From: G020344215 sp039586575
Lineage (GTDB): Bacteria; Gemmatimonadota; Gemmatimonadetes; Palauibacterales; KS3-K002
Direction of reading: 5' to 3'
Length of the DNA: 64,000 bases
NCBI GenBank assembly: GCA_039586575.1
Contig: JBDHKD010000003.1
Span: 92,775 to 156,774, forward strand
The notes beneath the pieces were generated by a model. It was not told the DNA's origin. It ran no database searches and saw only the letters and a list, made by a program, of their open reading frames with translations. The position numbers and the translations under genes were made by a program. How positions within the stretch are numbered: the stretch's first letter is position 1; each line of letters starts with the position of its first letter. Of the stretch, positions 15,847 through 22,477 are shown piece after piece.

Positions 15847-16799
15847 TTTCCCTCCCCGGCGATCCAGCGGTACGTCCGCTGCAAGCCATCCGATAGTGCC
15901 ACCGCCGCCTCCCAACCGAGAGCTCTCAGCCGATCGCAGGCCAGGCTATTCCGCTGCAGCTCGCCGGGCCGCGCCGGCGCCCGCTCGACCGGCACCTGGC
16001 GGCCGGCGGCCTTCATCAGAGCGGCAGCGAGCTGGTTGACGCTGGTCTCAACGCCGGTGCCGACGTTGTAGGCGCGATCGTCGATCTCCATGCCTGTCTC
16101 GAGTTCCACAGCGGAGACGACCATGTTGGCCTGCACGACGTCGCCGACGTAGACGTAGTCGCGCGTCTGTTCGCCGTCCCCGAACACGGTCAGCGGTGCT
16201 CCCTCGATGATGCGGTTGGAGAAGATCGCCACGACGCCGGCCTCGCCGTGCGGGTCCTGGCGCGGGCCGTAGACGTTCGAGTAGCGGAGTGCCGCGTATT
16301 CGAGGCCATGCAGCAGTCGATAGCACCGGAGGTAATACTCGCTTACCAGCTTGCCGACACCGTACGGCGACTCGGGCCGTTTCGCGGCGCTCTCCGCTAT
16401 CGGCCGCTTCACGGCGTCGCCGTAAAGGACACCGCCGGACGAGATGAACACGAGTCTACGGGTCTTCCACTCGCGGGCCGCCTCCAGCAGGTTCAGCAAG
16501 CCGAGGACGTTGACCTCGGCATCGAAGCGCGGCTGCTGGACCGAGAGTCGGACGTCGATCTGAGCCGCGTGATGGTTGACCAGCTCGAAGCCGCCGTTGC
16601 GGTCGAAGACTTCGTGGATTTTCTCGTCGCGGACGTCGAGCTCTGCGAACTCGACACCTTCAGGCAGGTTCTCGCGCTTCCCGGACGACAGATTGTCTAC
16701 GACCGTCACCGCCCAGCCGCGAGCCAGATATGCCTCGGCCACGTGCGACCCGATGAAGCCGGCGCCGCCGGTTACGAGTACGCTCTTATTCTTCGGCAC
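15843..16799 (-). CDS. NAD-dependent nucleotide-sugar epimerase (GalE/WbpP-like SDR)
   Basis: An extended short-chain dehydrogenase of 318 residues. It shows the Rossmann motif TGGAGFIGSH near residue 10, the NHHAAQIDVR segment, the catalytic Ser region SSGGVLYG, the YGVGK catalytic pair and the RYSNVYGPRQDP substrate segment, features of UDP-glucose/UDP-GlcNAc 4-epimerases. The substrate cannot be fixed; the UDP-HexNAc dehydrogenase at 43.6-44.9 kb could be its pathway partner. The GTG start at 16799 has GGGGA upstream and lies inside the end of hemA (14-base overlap). The frame extends upstream through hemA antisense-style sequence, which I reject as N-terminus. Confidence 0.85.
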   Translation of the reverse strand: MPKNKSVLVTGGAGFIGSHVAEAYLARGWAVTVVDNLSSGKRENLPEGVEFAELDVRDEKIHEVFDRNGGFELVNHHAAQIDVRLSVQQPRFDAEVNVLGLLNLLEAAREWKTRRLVFISSGGVLYGDAVKRPIAESAAKRPESPYGVGKLVSEYYLRCYRLLHGLEYAALRYSNVYGPRQDPHGEAGVVAIFSNRIIEGAPLTVFGDGEQTRDYVYVGDVVQANMVVSAVELETGMEIDDRAYNVGTGVETSVNQLAAALMKAAGRQVPVERAPARPGELQRNSLACDRLRALGWEAAVALSDGLQRTYRWIAGEGK

Positions 16800-18090
16800 T
16801 TTCCCCAGCCCCGTCCTCTTCCATGCCAAACAGATATCTAGCCGCTTCCAGCACGTCGTGCTCGCGTCCATCTTCCGCCGCGGCGCGCATACGTGCTGTC
16901 GGCTGGTGCAGTACTTTCTGCAGCAAATCGCGCGTGAGCCGTTCGACTCGTTCCAGGTCCGAGTCCGAAAGGTGATCGAGCTGCGACATGACTCGCTGCA
17001 CCTCGGATTGGCGCAGCGATTCAGCGCTCTCTCGCAGCTGCTTGATGAAAGGTACGGCCCTGAGACCCGAGTACCAGCGCCAGAACTTGTCGACCTCGTC
17101 ATCGACGATGGCTTCAGCCTTCGGAACCTCGGCCTTCCGCCGTTCGTGGTTCGCCGTGACGATGTTCTGTAGGTCGTCGATGCTGTAAAGGAAGACGTTG
17201 GCCAACTCGCCGATCTCGGGCTCGACGTCGCGCGGGATCGCGATATCGACGATGAAGAGCGGCGACTTGAGCTTGCGCGGCATCCGGCGCCGGAACTCGT
17301 CCAGGGTGATCATCGCGTGTGGTGCCGCGGTCGAGGTAATGACGACGTCCATCCCTGGCAATCGCTCCCAGAAATCGGCGAAGGCGACGGCGGTCCCGCC
17401 GAACCGCTCGGCGACCTTCTGGGCGCGCATCATGTTGCGGCTGGCGACCATCACGCTCGTCACGCCCTCGTCGACCAGACATTCGAGAGTAAGCTCACCC
17501 ATGTCACCGGCGCCGATCACCATGCCGCGCCGGCCACGCAAAGTGCCGAAAATCTTGCGGGCCAGCTCGACCGCGGCGGACGGTATGGAGGCCGCGCCCT
17601 CGGACAAGCGGGTCTCGTTCCGCACCCGGCCACCGACCGAGAGGGCGCTCTGGAACAGGCGGTTGAACACGGCACGCACCGCCTGGCGCTGGCCGGTCAA
17701 GCTGCGCGCCATCTCGTACGCTTCACGCACCTGGCCCTGGATCTGGACTTCGCCGAGCACCATGGAGTCGAGACCGGAGACGACCCTGAACAGATGCTTT
17801 ACGGCGTCCGGGCCACGCCTGACGTAGAGGAAGCGCTCGGCGGGTTTGGGGAGCGAGCCCGCCTGATCGGCCAGCGTTTGAATGACGCGTTGGATCGCCA
17901 GTTCCGCCTCGCTGAGATGGAGATAGAACTCGGTGCGATTACAAGTGGAGATGAGAGCGACTTCGGAAACGCCTTTGCCTTCGAGGACATGGCTGAGCAC
18001 GTCCGTCATCTCCGTCGCGGCGAAGGCGAACTTCTCCCGGATCTCGACCGGGGCCGTTCGATGGCTCAGCCCGACTACAGCGAACGACAT
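16786..18090 (-). CDS. hemA: Glutamyl-tRNA reductase
   Basis: Reduces glutamyl-tRNA to glutamate-1-semialdehyde, the entry to C5-pathway tetrapyrrole synthesis. The 434-residue protein has the catalytic cysteine in ISTCNRTEFYLH (near residue 50), the GlutR signature HLFRVVSGLDSMVLGEVQIQ, an NADPH-binding VIGAGDMGELTLECL (about 190) and the C-terminal dimerisation helices ending with LLQKVLHQPTARMRAAA. Presence of hemA and hemB indicates the C5 route rather than ALA synthase. It starts 81 bases after the CcsA-like gene and overlaps the epimerase by 14 bases. Confidence 0.96.
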   Translation of the reverse strand: MSFAVVGLSHRTAPVEIREKFAFAATEMTDVLSHVLEGKGVSEVALISTCNRTEFYLHLSEAELAIQRVIQTLADQAGSLPKPAERFLYVRRGPDAVKHLFRVVSGLDSMVLGEVQIQGQVREAYEMARSLTGQRQAVRAVFNRLFQSALSVGGRVRNETRLSEGAASIPSAAVELARKIFGTLRGRRGMVIGAGDMGELTLECLVDEGVTSVMVASRNMMRAQKVAERFGGTAVAFADFWERLPGMDVVITSTAAPHAMITLDEFRRRMPRKLKSPLFIVDIAIPRDVEPEIGELANVFLYSIDDLQNIVTANHERRKAEVPKAEAIVDDEVDKFWRWYSGLRAVPFIKQLRESAESLRQSEVQRVMSQLDHLSDSDLERVERLTRDLLQKVLHQPTARMRAAAEDGREHDVLEAARYLFGMEEDGAGESAEE

Positions 18091-18171
18091 ACCTCGACCT
18101 CGGGACCGGTTGCGACGGCCAGGTTTGTGATGACAGCTCCAGGGGTCCGGGTCACTTCGGTGCCGCCCTCC

Positions 18172-18987
18172 CTACAGGAAGAACTGCGTCTCCGGGACGA
18201 TGATCTTAGCGACGAGATATGCCACAAATACCACGGCAAATCCCGCAACGTTCCACAGCGCCGCTTGCCGGGCGCTGCCCGCGCGGCTGAACCGGGCCCA
18301 GAGCGCCAGCAGCATGGCGAGCCAGGCCAACACACCCCACATCACCTTCGGGTCCTCCCAGCGGAACCCCCCCTCGAAGCGGATCGTCCAGGCCCAGCCC
18401 ACCGCGATACCCAGCGTCATGGCGCAGAAGCCGGTGATCAGCGCCCACTCGGCCAGCTTGTCGAGCGTCCCGAGCGGTGGGAAGAACTCGAAGATGGCAC
18501 CGATGTGCTTGTGCTTGAGCTGCCGCCACTGGAGCATGTACATCAAGGCGGCGGCGGCGGAGACGAGCCAGCCGGCGAAGCCGACGAAGGCGGCGGAGAT
18601 ATGGAAGACGAGCCAGGTGCCACGAAAGGCGAGCTCCGATCCTGTGGGCTCGATGCCGATGGCGAGGGCGATCAGCAGGAGGAGCGCCGCCACCGGCATC
18701 AGAAAGAGGCCCAGCGGTCGGGCGGCCGAGAAGTGACCGAGCCCGGCGATAGCGAGGGCGACGATGAGCGCGAGACTGGCGAGCGACGGCCCCAAGCCGA
18801 CGAGCGGCGGCTCGCCGTACCTGGTCCAGTAGAAGGCGACGCCGAGGACATGGGCCAGCACGCCGAGATAGACGATGACTGCGACCACGGCGGTCGCCCC
18901 GGCGCGGGCCCGGGCAAACCGCAGCGTATATCTAACGGACGCGGCCAGATAGAGGGCCGCGGCGATGACATAAGCGATTACATGCAT
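18172..18987 (-). CDS. CcsA/HemX-type cytochrome c biogenesis membrane protein
   Basis: A 271-residue protein with about eight hydrophobic segments and the CcsA-domain features: a histidine in AHVLGVAFYW, another in WLVFHISAAFVGFAGW, and the loop WAWTIRFEGGFRWEDPKVMWG resembling the WWD region that handles haem. Family members export or hold haem for cytochrome c assembly (ResC/CcsA) or, as HemX, modulate glutamyl-tRNA reductase levels. The gene lies just upstream of hemA, the place where HemX is found in many bacteria, so HemX is as likely as CcsA. ResB/Ccs1 is not in the window. Confidence 0.82.
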   Translation of the reverse strand: MHVIAYVIAAALYLAASVRYTLRFARARAGATAVVAVIVYLGVLAHVLGVAFYWTRYGEPPLVGLGPSLASLALIVALAIAGLGHFSAARPLGLFLMPVAALLLLIALAIGIEPTGSELAFRGTWLVFHISAAFVGFAGWLVSAAAALMYMLQWRQLKHKHIGAIFEFFPPLGTLDKLAEWALITGFCAMTLGIAVGWAWTIRFEGGFRWEDPKVMWGVLAWLAMLLALWARFSRAGSARQAALWNVAGFAVVFVAYLVAKIIVPETQFFL

Positions 18988-19024
18988 GCGAGTGGGAATA
19001 TAAGAGGCGGCGGGTGAGAAACTA

Positions 19025-19074
19025 GGCCGGCCGGCTCAGAGAGCCGGCCGGTCGTCTGTCGCCGCGGAGGCGAC
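19025..19074 (-). terminator. Double hairpin terminator after the ssb-LysM unit
   Basis: Immediately after the LysM gene (minus strand) there is a 6-bp hairpin (GTCGCC, 19074-19069, with GGCGAC, 19063-19058) and then a perfect 11-bp hairpin with a 3-base loop (CCGGCCGGCTC, 19051-19041, and GAGCCGGCCGG, 19037-19027). The following bases CCTAGTTTCTC are only moderately T-rich. The pair separates ssb-LysM from the CcsA-hemA-tol operon. Between it and the CcsA-like start lies TTATATT, nine bases before the ATG, which might serve as a -10 for a near-leaderless transcript. Confidence 0.65.
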
Positions 19075-19093
19075 CCGAGGGGGCTATATTATT

Positions 19094-20278
19094 CTAGGAT
19101 GGCATCTTGCGGATCAGGCGCACCGGCAGTCCCACGTTCACCGTCGGGTGCCGCATATGGATCAGGCGTAAGGTGCTGGTCCGCTCGGTGACGCGCACCA
19201 CGCGGCCCAACCCGACATACTCCTCGGGCAGGCTGAGCCCCTGGGAGCGCCGTTCCCCGACGAAGAGCTCGAACTCATCGCCGACCGTTACACCCTGATC
19301 GCGACCGACGTCAACGAAGACGAAGTCCTCATTGGTAGCGATCGGCTGTTCGTCCAGCAGCGCGACGAGCTCGCCGCCGGGTCCCGCGGCCACGGGCTCG
19401 GCGAAGACGCCGCGCTCGAACTGGAACCTTTCGGCCTCGATTGCCTGATCGCCGACCAGGACCCGCTCGTACACCTCGATCACCACCGCGATGGACACGT
19501 CTTCATAGACCGCCGAGATCGTCGCCATCCCGGTCGGCCGGACGACGCGGCCCCACGGCCTCACCCGTCGCTCGACCCGGAAGAGGAGCATGCGGTCCCC
19601 GGGTTCCGGGGGCTCGCCACCCGGATGTCGGATGTAGACGCGACCATACTGCGGAATCGTCGAAAGCGGCTCGACCGCAAAGCCTCGCGGGACGGCGGCT
19701 TCCAAGATCTCGCCCCGCGCCCCCAACTCCTCCAGGTTCAGGAGCATGCCGGCCCGGTAGAAGTCGTCCGCCGTCACGGCCATGGCGGGCACGGGGGCGA
19801 CCGGCTGATAGGTCAGCGTTTGCGTCGTGATGTCGGGCGGCAAGAAGATCGTCCTCTGCTCGGCCCCGGGAATCTGCGGCGGCCCTTCAGGCGTGACCTC
19901 CGGAGTCGGCATCTCCGGCGTGGGCACGCGCTCGGCCACTTCTTCGCCGGGCACCCGCTCCTCTCCCGGAACCGGCGGCCTGACGACTTCGCCGGGGCCC
20001 GGCACCTGCAGCTCCTCGGCCGGATAGATCCAGTGAGGATCCTCCACGACGATCGTGTTGATCCGGTAGATCTCCGGCCAGAGGAAGGGGTCGCTCAGGT
20101 AGAACTCCGCCAGGTCCCACAGCGTATCACCCGTGCGGACTACGTGCACACGACGGCCCTCTTGGGGCGTCGCTTCCTGCTGCCGTTCTTGAGCTTGAAG
20201 GGGGAGGGCTTCAGGCAGTAGAGCCGCAAGCGCTGCGGCTACGGACAATACCAAGCGCTTAGAAGGGCAGGTCGTCAC
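19094..20278 (-). CDS. Secreted LysM-domain protein
   Basis: A 394-residue exported protein with a signal peptide (KRLVLSVAAALAALLPEALPLQA), a LysM peptidoglycan-binding domain (about 42-90: VHVVRTGDTLWDLAEFYLSD, then a second half with PEIYRINTIVVEDPHWIYPA), a Pro/Glu linker with VPGEERVPGEEV and PTPEMPTPEV, and a C-terminal region of about 250 residues rich in beta strands that I do not recognise beyond similarity to LysM proteins of this group. The frame is open to 20371, but the GTG at 20278 is preceded directly by GGAGGAGG and yields the clean signal peptide. It overlaps the end of ssb by 20 bases. It is probably a periplasmic or outer-membrane-associated wall-binding protein. Confidence 0.8.
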   Translation of the reverse strand: MTTCPSKRLVLSVAAALAALLPEALPLQAQERQQEATPQEGRRVHVVRTGDTLWDLAEFYLSDPFLWPEIYRINTIVVEDPHWIYPAEELQVPGPGEVVRPPVPGEERVPGEEVAERVPTPEMPTPEVTPEGPPQIPGAEQRTIFLPPDITTQTLTYQPVAPVPAMAVTADDFYRAGMLLNLEELGARGEILEAAVPRGFAVEPLSTIPQYGRVYIRHPGGEPPEPGDRMLLFRVERRVRPWGRVVRPTGMATISAVYEDVSIAVVIEVYERVLVGDQAIEAERFQFERGVFAEPVAAGPGGELVALLDEQPIATNEDFVFVDVGRDQGVTVGDEFELFVGERRSQGLSLPEEYVGLGRVVRVTERTSTLRLIHMRHPTVNVGLPVRLIRKMPS

Positions 20279-20696
20279 CCTCCTCCAGCGATTCCGCCGG
20301 GAAATCATCATACTCCTCACCCCCATAGGTCGGAGCCTTCTGGAACTCCAAGGCCCCCTCTCCGCGGCCACCCAACATCACCATATCATTGGCCACGATC
20401 TCGGTACTGTAACGCTTCTGGCCGTTCTGGTCTTCCCACTGACGGTACTGAATCCGCCCCTCGATGAAGATCCGGTCACCCTTCTTCAGATACTGCTCGA
20501 CAATCTCAGCCAGCTTGTTCCAGGCCACGACCCGGTGCCACTGCGTATCCTCCTGCATCTCACCCGACCGGCTCTGCCAGCGGCGGTTCGTCGCCACCGA
20601 CAGCGTCGCCACTCGCGCGCCGCCCGGCGTGGTGCGGATCTCGGGGTCGTTGCCCAGGTTGCCGATGATGATCGCCTTGTTGACGCTGCGTGACAT
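20259..20696 (-). CDS. ssb: Single-stranded DNA-binding protein
   Basis: A 145-residue SSB with an OB-fold (SVNKAIIIGNLGNDPEIRTT, VATLSVATNRRW, TQWHRVVAWNKLAEI, GDRIFIEGRIQYRQWED) and the acidic C-terminal tip EEGDDLPF that recruits replication and repair proteins. The ATG at 20696 has GGAGG five bases upstream; the longer open frame to 20750 is rejected because it would begin inside the promoter. It is driven by a perfect consensus promoter and overlaps the following LysM gene. The linker is short, so the protein is smaller than E. coli SSB. Confidence 0.96.
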   Translation of the reverse strand: MSRSVNKAIIIGNLGNDPEIRTTPGGARVATLSVATNRRWQSRSGEMQEDTQWHRVVAWNKLAEIVEQYLKKGDRIFIEGRIQYRQWEDQNGQKRYSTEIVANDMVMLGGRGEGALEFQKAPTYGGEEYDDFPAESLEEGDDLPF

Positions 20697-20748
20697 GACT
20701 CCTCCACTGAGGGGGTTGGCGCCGATACCACTTCCGACGCCAGCCAGC

Positions 20749-20777
20749 ATTATACCCGACCGTCAACTTATTGTCAA
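20749..20777 (-). promoter_or_regulatory. Perfect consensus sigma70 promoter of ssb
   Basis: On the minus strand TTGACA (20777-20772), exactly 17 bases, then TATAAT (20754-20749): both hexamers and the spacer are ideal. Predicted start is near 20742, giving a leader of about 46 bases to the ssb ATG with GGAGG in place. A second TTGAC occurs 11 bases into the spacer side, forming a direct repeat of TTGAC around the -35. Confidence 0.85.
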
Positions 20778-20811
20778 CGCGGCGCTTGCTGGCCCCGGCT
20801 TAGAGCAGAAT

Positions 20812-21282
20812 CTACTCGCTGGCCAGCTCGAGGCACATGACCCGCGCGTCCTCGACCGGTGCCCGATAATAGCGGCGGCGGATTCCCACCGAGACGAACC
20901 CGCGGCGTTCGTACAGCTGCTTCGCGGAATCGTTGCTCATCCGCACCTCGAGGAAAACACGGTCCGTACCGCGATTGCGGGCCTTCTCGAGGGTCCACTC
21001 GAGGAGCCGGCGGCCGAGGCCCCGCCTTCGCCAGCCTTGAGCGACGGCCAGGTTGCCCAGCTCGGCCTCCTGCAGGACGTACCAGACCACGGCGTAGCCG
21101 ACGACGGCCCCGTCAACCACGCCCACCCAGAGGTTGGCGTCGTCGCGGCCCAGGAGGTTGTGGAAGCTGACGCGACTCCACGGCGTGCTGAATGATTCAC
21201 GCTCGATCCTCATCACCGCATCGAGGTCCGCTTCCTCCATCCGCCGCACCTGCGGCACCGGCAACCGCTCAGCCGTGCTCAC
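20812..21282 (-). CDS. rimI: Ribosomal protein S18-alanine N-acetyltransferase RimI
   Basis: A GNAT acetyltransferase of 156 residues with the RimI hallmarks: an N-terminal RRMEEADLDAVMRIERESF, WSRVSFHNLL, the ELGNLAVAQGWRRRGLGRRL acetyl-CoA loop and ERRGFVSVGIRRRYYRAPVEDA, where the tyrosine is the usual general acid. It acetylates the N-terminus of S18. The GTG start overlaps the tsaB stop by four bases, giving the widespread tsaE-tsaB-rimI arrangement. Confidence 0.92.
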   Translation of the reverse strand: MSTAERLPVPQVRRMEEADLDAVMRIERESFSTPWSRVSFHNLLGRDDANLWVGVVDGAVVGYAVVWYVLQEAELGNLAVAQGWRRRGLGRRLLEWTLEKARNRGTDRVFLEVRMSNDSAKQLYERRGFVSVGIRRRYYRAPVEDARVMCLELASE

Positions 21283-22013
21283 CGCTCACCTTCCTCCGGG
21301 ACCCGCCAATCGCGCACGTAAGACGGCTCCCACTCGGCGGGGCGCTCGACCCGACCCAGCTCCGGTGCCGTTGAGCGCAGCCACAGTAGGCTGGCGGCGC
21401 GCGGAACGCCGAGATGCTGCGGGAGCACCACCGCTTCTTCGAACGTGGCGGCGATGGCCTGCCGATAGGCCAACGCGCCTTCGCCGGCGAAGACCGGCCT
21501 CAACTGGAGGTCGGCGACCGCCTGCAGGAGGTGCTCGATGTGCCAGGCCGCGGGTGCCAGCCTTTCCGAGGGTGGCTCGGCCGACAGATCGTAGCAAGCG
21601 CCGTAGATTTGGCCGCGCTTGGCGTCGAACAACGCACAGACCGGCCCAGCCACACCCGTGCCCGCGGCCACGGCGAGCAGGCTGGAATAGGCGTAGAGCG
21701 GGATGCGCCGGGCCATCGCCCATCCTTTCGCCATCGACGCCGCGATGCGCACGCCGGTAAACGAGCCCGGCCCACTACCGACGACGAATGCCGAGACCTC
21801 GTCCGGCGGGGTGCCCGTAACCTCCAAAGCGTGATGGAGCGCCGGCAGCACGAGCTCGGAATGCGCTCCCTGGATATTGAAGCTGGACTCGTAGACCGGC
21901 CCGTCCCGCCAAACGGCGACCGAGCCGACCGCCGTGGCCGTCTCCACGGCCAGCCAGACCTGTCCTTCCGAGACCGCTTCGGACTTCGACCCGCGTGGGT
22001 CCTTGACCGTCAC
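21279..22013 (-). CDS. tsaB: tRNA threonylcarbamoyladenosine synthesis protein TsaB
   Basis: The inactive ASKHA-fold partner that, with TsaD and TsaE, transfers threonylcarbamoyl to A37 of ANN-decoding tRNAs. The 244-residue protein shows WLAVETATAVGSVAV, SELVLPALHHALE and the family signature VVGSGPGSFTGVRIAASMAKG. The GTG at 22013 overlaps the tsaE stop (GTGA), which fixes the start despite a longer open frame. tsaD is not in the window. Confidence 0.93.
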   Translation of the reverse strand: MTVKDPRGSKSEAVSEGQVWLAVETATAVGSVAVWRDGPVYESSFNIQGAHSELVLPALHHALEVTGTPPDEVSAFVVGSGPGSFTGVRIAASMAKGWAMARRIPLYAYSSLLAVAAGTGVAGPVCALFDAKRGQIYGACYDLSAEPPSERLAPAAWHIEHLLQAVADLQLRPVFAGEGALAYRQAIAATFEEAVVLPQHLGVPRAASLLWLRSTAPELGRVERPAEWEPSYVRDWRVPEEGER

Positions 22014-22477
22014 CAGTCCACGAGCTCCGGGGCCGAGCCCTGGCGGCTCACCCGTACGATGCGCTCGTCCAGCTGAGCGCCGTGTTCGATCTCCACATCC
22101 CAGCGATCGTCCGGCTGCTGGCCCGCAGCACGGTCGGCCCACTCGACGAGCACCAGGCCCGTCGTGCCGAGCAGGTCGTCCCAGCCCAGCGGCTCGAGCG
22201 GGTCGCCGGGTTCCAACCGGAAGAGGTCGACGTGGTGGATAGAGAAGCCGCGTGGACTCGCATAGGCCTGGACGAGCGTGAAGCTGGGCGAAGGGATGTG
22301 GCCGATGACGCCGGCGCCGCGACAGATCGCCCGGGCGAGGACGCTCTTGCCGGCACCGAGCGGGCCATTCAACGCGATCCAGAGCGGCGGTTCAACGGCG
22401 GTCCCGATCCGTCCACCCCAGCGAACGAGCTCATCCTCGCTGAGCACACCGGGGCCCAGCACTTGCGATCCGCTCAC
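22010..22477 (-). CDS. tsaE: tRNA threonylcarbamoyladenosine synthesis ATPase TsaE
   Basis: A small P-loop ATPase of 155 residues that drives the t6A complex cycle. It has Walker A NGPLGAGKSVLARAI, the conserved SPSFTLVQAY segment, HHVDLFRLEP and the WADRA stretch near VLVEWADR that completes the nucleotide site. GTG start, overlapping the uvrB stop by four bases; its own stop overlaps tsaB likewise. The C-terminus is slightly shorter than average. Confidence 0.93.
   Translation of the reverse strand: MSGSQVLGPGVLSEDELVRWGGRIGTAVEPPLWIALNGPLGAGKSVLARAICRGAGVIGHIPSPSFTLVQAYASPRGFSIHHVDLFRLEPGDPLEPLGWDDLLGTTGLVLVEWADRAAGQQPDDRWDVEIEHGAQLDERIVRVSRQGSAPELVDW

Noticed and set aside
16800..17102. 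N-terminal extension of the epimerase across hemA
   Set aside because: The extension is an alternative frame of hemA; the Rossmann motif begins only ten residues after GTG 16799.
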